Shown piece by piece: positions 1 to 6,243 of a stretch of DNA of 9,397 nt. The DNA comes from Candidatus Peregrinibacteria bacterium CG11_big_fil_rev_8_21_14_0_20_46_8 (lineage in GTDB: Bacteria > Patescibacteriota > Gracilibacteria > UBA1369 > UM-FILTER-53-11): contig PCVQ01000069.1 of NCBI GenBank assembly GCA_002796025.1, forward strand, positions 1 through 9,397, in the 5' to 3' direction. Under the pieces are notes generated by a model. The model had not been told where the DNA came from. It saw only the letters and a program-made list of their open reading frames with translations, and did no database searches. The position numbers were made by a program, and so were the translations under genes. Position 1 is the first letter of the stretch. Each line of letters opens with the position of its first letter.

Positions 1-263
1 AAGAGTTCGGCCCCGCATTCAAAGGCGCCGCGCTTGTTGTTATCCCAAACATTTACGAGGCGCGCGATACAGCAAAAGATAAGCGCAGCGTCTCATCTGG
101 CGCACTTGTTCAGGAACTTAAAAAAAATAAAATCAATGCTATCGATGGCAAAGGCATGGAGCCAACACTAGCATATGTCAAAACCCATCACAAAAACTGC
201 GACCTTATCATTACCATGGGAGCCGGAGATGTATCTTCAATTGCGCAAAAGCTTATTGGGTAG
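1..263 (+). CDS. murC: UDP-N-acetylmuramate--L-alanine ligase, C-terminal end (partial)
   Basis: This is the last 86 codons of a gene that begins before the window; the reading frame starts at position 3 and stops at TAG 261-263. The protein end matches the C-terminal domain of MurC, the cytoplasmic ATP-dependent ligase that adds L-alanine to UDP-MurNAc in peptidoglycan synthesis. Visible signatures are an F-x-x-A-F segment near the left edge, the stretch VVIPNIYEARD (the D-x-Y-x-A-R/G-E region of MurC), and the terminal DLIITMGAGDVSSIAQKL. The last of these is the D-L-x-x-x-x-G-A-G-(D/N)-I motif that closes MurC proteins. Other Mur ligases lack this exact ending, so the call is fairly firm although the ATP-binding and central domains are not visible. 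An unrecognised gene follows after 11 bp on the same strand and is probably cotranscribed. Confidence 0.9.
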   Translation, partial: EFGPAFKGAALVVIPNIYEARDTAKDKRSVSSGALVQELKKNKINAIDGKGMEPTLAYVKTHHKNCDLIITMGAGDVSSIAQKLIG

Positions 264-274
264 AGAGAAAATCC

Positions 275-679
275 ATGTTAGAGTTTTCAATTATGGATAA
301 ACTACCCGAAGGCAAAGGTGATCTTGAACGGACAATTGAAAGCTTGCGAGAAGTAGCGGCGCGATTTCGCGCATTAGGCAGTGAGGCGGAAATTGCCATG
401 GCACAGCAAAATGCAGCGGACTCAAACGCCAAGCTCCGAGAACGTGCAGAAATGATTGTTGCACTTCCGTCACGACTTCAAGAGGTGCTTGCGGGATTAG
501 ATAATTTTAACCGCACAAAAATAGCAATGCGGCTCAATGCCTTTGCCGCATTGGCAAAAAGATCTTTAGATGAAAATAACTATTTTGGACTAGGCGTATT
601 ACTCAGCATACGAGGTGATACCCAGGGCGACAAAAATCTCCTTGAAAAATTAATTGAGGAGCTCGAGTCGCAACACTAA
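275..679 (+). CDS. Unrecognised helical protein, 134 aa, downstream of murC
   Basis: I do not recognise this family. The product is 134 residues, has no cysteine, no signal peptide and no membrane segment, and looks almost entirely alpha-helical. It is rich in Ala, Glu, Leu, Arg and Lys, with a charged stretch at about residues 16-60 that could form a coiled coil. A short less-helical break (FGLGVLLSIRGDTQGD) lies near residues 104-119, before a final acidic helix. A purine-rich AGAGAGAAA stretch sits just ahead of the ATG at 275 and is one of the few plausible ribosome binding sites here; an internal ATG at codon 7 is an alternative start. It lies 11 bp after murC, so it is probably in that transcript. 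Its TAA overlaps the TAG of the opposing cysS gene within the four bases CTAA at 676-679. Function unknown, probably cytoplasmic. Confidence 0.8.
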   Translation: MLEFSIMDKLPEGKGDLERTIESLREVAARFRALGSEAEIAMAQQNAADSNAKLRERAEMIVALPSRLQEVLAGLDNFNRTKIAMRLNAFAALAKRSLDENNYFGLGVLLSIRGDTQGDKNLLEKLIEELESQH

Positions 680-2073
680 AGCACCCTCTTCCACATAGTC
701 CCTTCCGGCCCGTCTTCTAATTCTATGCCGCGTTTTTTGAGTTCGTCGCGGATTGCGTCTGAGCGGGCAAAGTCTTTATTGGCGCGTGCTTGCTTGCGTT
801 CAACAATAAGTTCTTCGATCTCTTCATCAAGTCCGTCATCATTTTCTTTTGGCAGCACCGCCAAAACGGTATCGATTTTTCGAATAAACTGCAGTGCTGC
901 ATTGCGCTCCTCACTAGTCAGCGATTTTTTATCCAACAAAATATTCATCTCGCGCACGAATTCAAAAACTGCAGCCAGCGCGCGCGAACTTTCAAAATCA
1001 TCATCCATAGCCTCTTCAAAAGCTTTGCGTGCCTTTTCAACAAACATCTGAATATGCCCAAGATTCGCATCGGCCGGTGCAGCGTATGTTTTTAACCGGC
1101 GCACAAAATCGTGCAAGCGCCCCAAACTTTGCTTTGCCGATTCCAACAACCCGTCATTAAAATCCACCGGATTCCGGTAGTGATTCGAAATTAAAAAGTA
1201 GCGCACCACCAGGGGATTATACTTTGCAAAAATTTCCTCGATCGTGAAAAAATTCCCCAGCGACTTGCTCATCTTCTCTCCGTCCACACGGATATGCCCG
1301 TTATGCACCCAGTAATGCACAAACGGTTTACCGGTAGCCATTTCGCTTTGCGCGATCTCATCCTCATGATGGGGAAAAATCAAATCCGCGCCGCCACCAT
1401 GCATATCAAATGTTTTACCCAATAAATCCATGCTCATTGCAGAGCACTCGATATGCCAGCCCGGCCTGCCACGCATGCCATTCGGCCCCTCCCAATCGGG
1501 CTCCCCGGGCTTTGCTTTTTTCCACAATGCAAAGTCCTCGGGATTTTTTTTACTCTCATCAACCTCTACACGCGCACCGGCGCGCAACTCATCCAGTTTC
1601 TGCCGCGACAACTTTCCATACTCCGCAAATTTTCCAACCTCAAAGTAGATTCCATCCTGCGCCTCGTATGCCACATGCTTCTTCAGCAACTTCTCAATTA
1701 AAACAACCATTTGCTTAATATACTGCGTTGCCCGCGGCTGATGATCGGACGGCAGCACATTCAAAGCCGCGTAGTCCGCGGTATACAAAGGAATAATTTT
1801 TTCTGCCAGTTCGGCCTCAGTAATATTCTCACGCGCAGCACGCTTAATCATCTTATCTTCGACATCGGTAATATTGCTTACATACGTGACCTTGAATCCC
1901 TTATACATCAAATAGCGCCGGATCAAATCCATACTTACCGCAGCATAGGCATGCCCAAGATGTCCACGGTCATACACTGTAGGGCCGCATACATACATGC
2001 CGACCTTACCTTTTTTTAATGGCTGAAACTCCTCCTTTTTCCGCGTGAGCGTATTATAAATTTTGATTGTCAT
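676..2073 (-). CDS. cysS: Cysteinyl-tRNA synthetase
   Basis: This 465-aa class I aminoacyl-tRNA synthetase charges tRNA-Cys with cysteine in the cytoplasm; the length is normal (E. coli CysS is 461 aa). The Rossmann catalytic core has the HIGH-type signature HLGH at residues 38-41 within GPTVYDRGHLGHAYA, and the KMSKS loop is intact at 267-271. The expected zinc ligands are all present: C29 in MYVCGP, C210 in WHIECSAMSM, and H235 and E239 in FPHHEDE. The C-terminal helical domain ends with the usual KRGIELEDGPEGTMW stretch. The ATG at 2073 overlaps the upstream yggT-family stop by 4 bp (ATGA), which suggests translational coupling. No Shine-Dalgarno is visible. The gene appears complete and functional. 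Its 3' end overlaps the convergent gene by 4 bp, with no hairpin terminator visible between them. Confidence 0.98.
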   Translation of the reverse strand: MTIKIYNTLTRKKEEFQPLKKGKVGMYVCGPTVYDRGHLGHAYAAVSMDLIRRYLMYKGFKVTYVSNITDVEDKMIKRAARENITEAELAEKIIPLYTADYAALNVLPSDHQPRATQYIKQMVVLIEKLLKKHVAYEAQDGIYFEVGKFAEYGKLSRQKLDELRAGARVEVDESKKNPEDFALWKKAKPGEPDWEGPNGMRGRPGWHIECSAMSMDLLGKTFDMHGGGADLIFPHHEDEIAQSEMATGKPFVHYWVHNGHIRVDGEKMSKSLGNFFTIEEIFAKYNPLVVRYFLISNHYRNPVDFNDGLLESAKQSLGRLHDFVRRLKTYAAPADANLGHIQMFVEKARKAFEEAMDDDFESSRALAAVFEFVREMNILLDKKSLTSEERNAALQFIRKIDTVLAVLPKENDDGLDEEIEELIVERKQARANKDFARSDAIRDELKKRGIELEDGPEGTMWKRVL

Positions 2074-2342
2074 ATAATGCGTAATAAGAGCGAACTGATA
2101 ATATCAATTGCAAGATAGGCGAAAATGGGCGAGAGGTCGAGCACACCGCCAAGCGGCGGGATGTAGCGGCGGAAAAAAGCCAGAACCGGCTCAGTGACTT
2201 CGTATATAAAAGTAAATATCGGTCCGCGCGGCCCAATCCTCAGCCAAGACATAATAACCCGCGCAAAAATCGCAAAGATAAAAAGACGCGATAAAATAAT
2301 AATGAATTGTTCAACAAAATCGCGAGCCATAGCGAGTTGCAT
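2070..2342 (-). CDS. YggT family integral membrane protein
   Basis: A 90-aa membrane protein of the YggT family, a small family whose precise role is not settled although members have been linked to osmotic tolerance, cell division or secretion neighbourhoods. Two hydrophobic segments lie at roughly residues 12-34 and 72-90. The family hallmark between them is very clear: ARVIMSWLRI at about 27-36, then TEPVLAFFRRYIPPLGGVLDLSP at 50-72. Codon 1 at 2342 and codon 5 (ATG at 2330) are both possible starts, and neither has a visible Shine-Dalgarno. The shorter start would leave MARDFVEQF, typical of an N-terminus just before the first membrane helix. It is the first gene of a minus-strand pair with cysS, joined by an ATGA overlap. 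A TATACT box 11 bp upstream of the first ATG would give an almost leaderless transcript. Confidence 0.93.
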   Translation of the reverse strand: MQLAMARDFVEQFIIILSRLFIFAIFARVIMSWLRIGPRGPIFTFIYEVTEPVLAFFRRYIPPLGGVLDLSPIFAYLAIDIISSLLLRII

Positions 2343-2395
2343 TGTAGCACAGAAGTATAGTAAGCTCGGTTACCAATTTCGTTAATCAAAATTTT
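2343..2395. promoter_or_regulatory. Short divergent spacer with overlapping -10-like boxes
   Basis: These 53 bp separate the minus-strand YggT gene from the plus-strand 151-aa gene, so promoters for both should lie in or near here. The sequence AGTATAGT (2354-2361) reads as TATACT on the minus strand and TATAGT on the plus strand, giving back-to-back -10-like hexamers. I could not find a good -35 hexamer at 16-18 bp on either strand, so the promoter call is tentative. The spacer is too short to hold another gene. Confidence 0.3.
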
Positions 2396-2851
2396 ATGGA
2401 ACTCGCTGATAGACTTGCACCTTATGGAAACCGTGCGGACACAGCAACTGAAGCACTCAATTCTCACAAAGAAATAGAGAACCCGGCAACTCTCATCGAT
2501 GCCATTCGAAATGCATTGAGAGGATTTGTAGATCGAAGATACCAAGAAGAAATGAGCAATCCCTCTGCTGGTATGGATATATTAAGCCGTGAAATAGAGG
2601 CGTGGGATGGTATTGAGTACAGTGAATGTGCAGAACAAGCAGTAAGCTTAGCCCAAGAAATAGGAATAACCGATGAAAAAGTCCTTCAGCTTGTTAAGGA
2701 ATTCGGCTTTCATCATGGTGCTTTGTTAACGCAACTGGAAATCGAAGACCGGCGGGACCAGCAGGCTGAACATAGAAGATTGTCTGAGCCAGTCGGCGGC
2801 TCCGGATTTCCTGGAACCGGCGGCACCCCACACCTTTGGGACTGGGACTGA
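2396..2851 (+). CDS. Unrecognised acidic protein, 151 aa, Gly-rich tail ending WDWD
   Basis: I do not recognise this family. The 151-aa product is acidic and mostly helical in its first 125 residues, with amphipathic stretches such as TLIDAIRNAL, EEMSNPSAGMDILSREIEAW and ITDEKVLQLVKEFGF. It then changes abruptly to a Gly/Pro-rich tail (GGSGFPGTGGT) ending in HLWDWD. It has one cysteine (in SECAEQA) and no signal peptide or membrane segment. No ribosome binding site precedes the ATG at 2396, but most genes in this window lack one. The gene stands alone: a divergent neighbour lies upstream and a convergent gene abuts it downstream, its TGA at 2849-2851 being immediately followed by the opposing TAA at 2852-2854. 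Codon use looks like that of its neighbours. Probably cytoplasmic; function unknown. Confidence 0.72.
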   Translation: MELADRLAPYGNRADTATEALNSHKEIENPATLIDAIRNALRGFVDRRYQEEMSNPSAGMDILSREIEAWDGIEYSECAEQAVSLAQEIGITDEKVLQLVKEFGFHHGALLTQLEIEDRRDQQAEHRRLSEPVGGSGFPGTGGTPHLWDWD

Positions 2852-4957
2852 TTACCGCTTCAGCCGCCGCCACACTCCACCTCCCAACAGCGCCGCAACC
2901 GCCATCCCAACAACCCCCGGGCCGTCGTTCGGCGTAGCCGGCGGAAAGCCTGCTTGCGGGCAAGGTCCCGGTTCGCACAATGCAAAATTACTGCCGTTTC
3001 CGGAGACAACTCCGCCATTTTGCAATAAACCATTGGTGCCCTGTAAGCTGTCGGCCGCTCCATTTAAGCCGTCCGTAAGCGCTAATGGAATTCCGACCAC
3101 GACATCGCTAAAGTTATCACCCTCATTGTCATTAGCATCTACAGCAAGTACTTGAAAATAATATCTTGTGCCCGGCAACAAACCCGGAATTGTCCAGCGC
3201 GTACTTTGGTCACGAGTGGTGGCAATTTGATTGAGCGATTGCAGCTCTGTGCCGTAATAGATACGGTAATTTTTAATTCCGGAAGCGGCTGTAGCCGGTG
3301 ACCACGTAAGGGTGATACTGCCAGGACCCGGAGTTGCAGAAACGCCTTGCACCTTACTCGGAACATTAAACGCAATAGTATTGCCATCGCCTGCGCCAGC
3401 ACCACCAGCGCTCGTATCGACCCGAAGTGTTCCGGCTTCTAATGCCGATGAGACATTTCCAATTCGATCAGTCAAAATTACATTAATTGCATATGAACCT
3501 TCGCGGCCAGGCGCAACTAAGGTACCCACATATGTACCAGGGTTGTTTGGATCGGGATCAAGATCGGTAATAAAGTCACCGACCGTTGCCTGTACGGCAG
3601 TTAAATCGGTATCGGAACGAATCGTCAATTGCACATCTGCACCCGGCACTACAAAATCATCACTCAAATTTACATCTTCAATCTGCGCAGGCGTAGAATC
3701 TATGGTCACGGGAACCTCGGCAGAACGCGCTCCATTACTCTGAGCCTGAAAAAGATGCTCACCATCAGTTAAAAGTGAAGTCTGAAAGCTATACCGGCCA
3801 TTACTTGTTGCCTGCACCTGACCTATTTGCTGGCCATTATCAAAAATAAGAACCGTTGCATGCGGCTCTGCTTGCCCCGCAACTTCCAAAGTATTTACAC
3901 TATATGTACCGGTTGCAGGCTTTGTAATACGGATAGTGCCGCCGTCTTGATTACCTCCGCTGCCAGTCACTTCAACGATACGCCGGCCATTTATTGTATC
4001 GTCATCAGCATCCTCAACAATTAAGCTCTGCTCACCGGCAGTGCGAAATGTGAGTCCCAAATTAAATGTCTTCACACCTAAGTCGGTATCGCGAAATGTA
4101 TATTGCTCAGGCACTTGAACATTCGGATCGGTCGAGCGAAAGCGAACCGTGCCGCGATATCCCGGTACCACGTCTCCAAATGCATCTACCGCACGAATGC
4201 GAAAACTAATCGTCTGATTCATCTGCGCGGTAGCAGGAAGATTTTCGATCTCAAATGAGGCGACCTGTGTTGCTGCCTGAGCAACGAGTACGCGCTCATC
4301 TCCGCCCGAAGCGGCCAGTGCAAGACTTCCAATACTCTTTCCGCCAACTTCGAGTGATGCCCGCATTGCAATGGTTGTACCAACTGTCTCATCAGTTGCT
4401 GTTAAGACTGCCTGCCCCGGCTGACGCAATGTCACTACAAAGCGCGCAATACCATTGCCGTCAGTCGCGGCACGGTGCGGCTCAATACGATCATCCGGGC
4501 GGTTACTTTGCAAACTCACTTCGTGCAAGGGGAGGGGATTTTCAAATTCATCAACAATCCGGACGATTACATCTCGCTGATTTTTCATCACTTGAACCGT
4601 AGAAACTTCTGCACTCGTCTCGGCAGCATACACATAAAAGGATGCACGATCATCGGGATTATTTACATTGTATAGTTCGTACCGGCCGGCACGAGTTGTT
4701 ACTGCTTCATCAATTACACTCGAAATTTTACCGCCCGGCCCGGCAATAGCTTGTATCTGCTGCACATGCTTGTTCGGCTGAATTATTTCAAATGCTACCC
4801 GATCATGAGGCACGTACTCGCTTCCTTTTAGAAGCGTTTCAAATCCAGCAACGGTATCGAGTACCGAAAGATTTGCCGCACGCGCAATCACGGGCCCGCC
4901 CAAAATTCCTGCAAAAATTCCGATACCAAATATAAGCGCAAAAACTTTATTTTTCAT
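2852..4957 (-). CDS. Secreted multi-domain surface protein (Ig-like repeats, FN3, C-terminal anchor-like tail)
   Basis: This 701-aa exported protein begins with a signal peptide: MKNK, a hydrophobic core at about 5-20, and likely cleavage after ARA near residue 27. The rest is a string of beta-sandwich domains. About 115-205 resembles an invasin-type (Big_1) Ig domain, with a V-D-E-F-x-N-P-L segment and DGNGIARF. About 233-330 is a second Ig-like domain (VDAFGDVVPGYRGTVRF). About 340-420 is a bacterial Ig-like domain with the G-x-A-x-P-x-A-x-V and F-x-x-x-L-x-D-G-x-H pattern. About 425-515 is a further Ig-like domain, and 535-625 is a fibronectin type III domain (TWSPATAASGIKNYRIYY, GLLPGTRYYFQVLAVD). 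A low-complexity Gly/Asn linker with a C-x5-C pair (661, 666) leads to DGPG, a hydrophobic stretch at 681-696 and a basic RRLKR end, as in cell-surface sorting signals. Likely an envelope adhesin or structural protein; the ligand is unknown. Confidence 0.88.
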   Translation of the reverse strand: MKNKVFALIFGIGIFAGILGGPVIARAANLSVLDTVAGFETLLKGSEYVPHDRVAFEIIQPNKHVQQIQAIAGPGGKISSVIDEAVTTRAGRYELYNVNNPDDRASFYVYAAETSAEVSTVQVMKNQRDVIVRIVDEFENPLPLHEVSLQSNRPDDRIEPHRAATDGNGIARFVVTLRQPGQAVLTATDETVGTTIAMRASLEVGGKSIGSLALAASGGDERVLVAQAATQVASFEIENLPATAQMNQTISFRIRAVDAFGDVVPGYRGTVRFRSTDPNVQVPEQYTFRDTDLGVKTFNLGLTFRTAGEQSLIVEDADDDTINGRRIVEVTGSGGNQDGGTIRITKPATGTYSVNTLEVAGQAEPHATVLIFDNGQQIGQVQATSNGRYSFQTSLLTDGEHLFQAQSNGARSAEVPVTIDSTPAQIEDVNLSDDFVVPGADVQLTIRSDTDLTAVQATVGDFITDLDPDPNNPGTYVGTLVAPGREGSYAINVILTDRIGNVSSALEAGTLRVDTSAGGAGAGDGNTIAFNVPSKVQGVSATPGPGSITLTWSPATAASGIKNYRIYYGTELQSLNQIATTRDQSTRWTIPGLLPGTRYYFQVLAVDANDNEGDNFSDVVVGIPLALTDGLNGAADSLQGTNGLLQNGGVVSGNGSNFALCEPGPCPQAGFPPATPNDGPGVVGMAVAALLGGGVWRRLKR

Positions 4958-5006
4958 TTTTATTTTAGAAAATGTAATCTATATATGGTACCTTTTTTTT
5001 AAACAG
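4958..5006. promoter_or_regulatory. Divergent spacer with TATATA box and T-run
   Basis: These 49 bp divide the minus-strand Ig-domain gene from the plus-strand operon that starts with the chorismate-mutase-like gene, so both probably start here. A self-complementary TATATA (4980-4985) could serve as the -10 for either direction, and an eight-T run follows at 4993-5000. No convincing -35 hexamer is seen on either strand at standard spacing, and no Shine-Dalgarno precedes either ATG. Confidence 0.3.
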
Positions 5007-5324
5007 ATGGCAAACCTCCAAAAACTTAGCCAACTCCGAAAACAAGTCGAACGCATCGATAAAGCGATCCTAAAAAAACTCGGTGAGCGCTTTTCCGTAA
5101 CCAGTGAGATTCAAGAGCTCAAAAAAACGTTAAAAATGCCGGCAACGCAATCAAAACGCGAAAAAGAGCTCCTCGATGCCTATTTGGAGCTTGGAAAAGA
5201 GCTCGGTGTTCCCAAGTTACTTATTAGCCGATTTTATACCGAGATCTTCTCATTCGCTAAAAAATATGGTAATATGAAAAGATGGAATTATCGCAAAACC
5301 AGCAAGAAAGTGAAAAGCCAATAA
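5007..5324 (+). CDS. AroQ-type chorismate-mutase-like protein, catalytic competence doubtful
   Basis: This 105-aa, all-helical protein has the AroQ (type II) chorismate mutase fold, whose members convert chorismate to prephenate in the cytoplasm as domain-swapped dimers. It lines up without gaps against the N-terminal mutase domain of E. coli PheA as I recall it. It keeps R11, D18, R28, K39, P45, R51, E52, L62-G63-K64, I73 and R75 at the same numbers. Four catalytic-site residues (R11, R28, R51, K39) and E52 are therefore retained. D48 is replaced by Q, S84 by A, and Q88, which bonds the substrate ether oxygen, by G. The tail after residue 88 is basic (RWNYRKTSKKVKSQ). It is the first gene of the plus-strand string, and its last 43 bp overlap the start of the next gene in another frame. 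It could be a weak mutase or a repurposed AroQ-fold protein. No other shikimate gene is in view. Confidence 0.75.
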   Translation: MANLQKLSQLRKQVERIDKAILKKLGERFSVTSEIQELKKTLKMPATQSKREKELLDAYLELGKELGVPKLLISRFYTEIFSFAKKYGNMKRWNYRKTSKKVKSQ

Positions 5325-5839
5325 CGATATCGATCAGCATTCCAACGAATGCATACTTCATGTCGGGCATCCGTGACTTCACATTTTCACTTATAAAAAA
5401 TATGACGCAGTTCTCTGAACAGTGGGCGTACCGATTTCAAGCTGTAGTCGATGAATTAAGCAACAACGCGATCGAACACGGTTCCAAAAAAGATGAACAT
5501 ATTACTATTATCTTTACCGCCGAGCCTCAAAAAAGCATTCAAATCGCGGTTGAAGATACCGGTACCGGCCCCGAAAAGCTCAATGCAGAACAGATGAAAA
5601 AACTTGTTGCAGAAAGAAGCCAACCTGGATATCCTTTTACCGAAATTCGCGGCCGGGGCTTGGCAAAAATTGTTGCCGCCTGGACCGATGAGCTCAAATT
5701 CGAAGACTTGCCGAACGGCGGACTGCGCGTGAGTGTAAAAAAACTTCTCAAGCAAGAAGCCAACGCCGCCACACAAGGCCAACAGCGTGCTCAAGCGAGC
5801 TTCGAAAAGCAAGATCCTACTCATGTTGTACTCTCCTAA
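5282..5839 (+). CDS. RsbW/SpoIIAB-like GHKL ATPase (anti-sigma factor / serine kinase family)
   Basis: This 185-aa cytoplasmic protein has the HATPase_c_2 fold of partner-switch kinases, which bind ATP, phosphorylate a STAS antagonist on serine, and hold a sigma factor or other target. The N-terminal strand ITISISIPTNAYF (14-26) is followed by the N box VVDELSNNAIEHG at 55-67, with the E58-x3-N62 metal-binding pair. The G1 motif is VEDTGTG at 90-96 (D-x-G-x-G), and the G2 loop is RGRGLAKI at 123-130. The terminal strand ends near 155. A hydrophilic Gln/Ala-rich tail (about 157-185) extends beyond the usual fold. The ATG at 5282 lies inside the preceding gene; the first beta strand of the family would be lost with the later ATG at codon 27, so the early start is favoured. 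The STAS partner gene follows after 17 bp. The target is unknown because no sigma gene is nearby. Confidence 0.88.
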   Translation: MELSQNQQESEKPITISISIPTNAYFMSGIRDFTFSLIKNMTQFSEQWAYRFQAVVDELSNNAIEHGSKKDEHITIIFTAEPQKSIQIAVEDTGTGPEKLNAEQMKKLVAERSQPGYPFTEIRGRGLAKIVAAWTDELKFEDLPNGGLRVSVKKLLKQEANAATQGQQRAQASFEKQDPTHVVLS

Positions 5840-5856
5840 TCTAACCCACTTACTCC

Positions 5857-6228
5857 ATGGCTCAAGCTACAATTACTGTTGAAGACGTCGCAACTCAGGC
5901 GGCAGGCAAGACGGTCAAACTCGTTAAGTTTGCCGGTCAGCTCGATGAGAGTAATGTCGATGATAAAGCAAAAGAAATATATGCGATTATCGAGAGCGTA
6001 CCTCAGGGACTCTTTCTCATATTCGATTTTTCCGAACTCGAATATATGAATAGTAAGTCGATTGGTTATTTGACCGATTGGTATACAAAACTCACCGAGC
6101 GCCAAGGCAGCATTATTATTGCTCAAGCAAAACCAAACATTCTGGATATTCTTCAAGTTGTAGGACTTACGCAGCTTATAAAAAGCGTAGGCACGCTTGA
6201 GGAAGCAAAGGCTGCGGTCGCTCAGTAA
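5857..6228 (+). CDS. STAS-domain anti-anti-sigma factor (RsbV/SpoIIAA-like)
   Basis: This 123-aa protein is one STAS domain, the substrate and binding partner of RsbW-type kinases. The first strand and loop KLVKFAGQLDESN (21-33) correspond to the G-E-L-D region of SpoIIAA. The segment DFSELEYMNSKSIGYL (57-72) matches the phosphorylation motif L-S-F-M-D-S-S-G-L-G, so S66 aligns with the serine phosphorylated in SpoIIAA (S58). Two changes are visible: the preceding Asp is Asn65, and the residue after the serine is Lys67. The later strand and helix (GSIIIAQAKPNILDILQVVGL) and the terminal TLEEAKAAV helix complete the fold. It lies 17 bp after the kinase gene and 15 bp before the PrsW-like gene, so the three are probably one transcript. 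In known systems the unphosphorylated form sequesters the kinase and frees its target. There is no visible Shine-Dalgarno. Confidence 0.92.
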   Translation: MAQATITVEDVATQAAGKTVKLVKFAGQLDESNVDDKAKEIYAIIESVPQGLFLIFDFSELEYMNSKSIGYLTDWYTKLTERQGSIIIAQAKPNILDILQVVGLTQLIKSVGTLEEAKAAVAQ

Positions 6229-6243
6229 AAAAATATATAAAAT

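Noticed and set aside
725..2019. Several plus-strand open frames of about 70-110 codons inside cysS
   Set aside because: They lie antisense to an intact cysS with all catalytic motifs, have Ser/Ala/Pro-skewed low-quality composition and match no family.
2790..2875. GGCGGCT and AGCCGCC inverted segments around the convergent junction as a terminator
   Set aside because: The arms are about 60 bases apart, both lie in coding sequence, and no T-run follows, so this is not an intrinsic terminator.
2907..2937. LPXTG sortase motif in the surface protein (PPATP)
   Set aside because: The Leu and Gly positions are both replaced by Pro, so it is not a canonical sortase motif; only a general sorting-like tail is claimed.
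2694..3405. Minus-strand open frames overlapping the 151-aa gene end and the surface-protein C-terminus
   Set aside because: They are shifted frames of the 701-aa gene, Arg/Gly/Cys-rich as expected for shadow frames, and contain no recognisable motif.
5456..5824. Minus-strand open frames opposite the kinase gene
   Set aside because: The plus-strand frame has all GHKL motifs; the antisense translations have no support.
6197..6243. Possible internal promoter ahead of the PrsW-like gene (TTGAGG and an A/T-rich TATATAAAAT)
   Set aside because: The spacing between the two elements is far too long for a sigma-70 promoter; the A/T-rich spacer is better seen as an initiation region.
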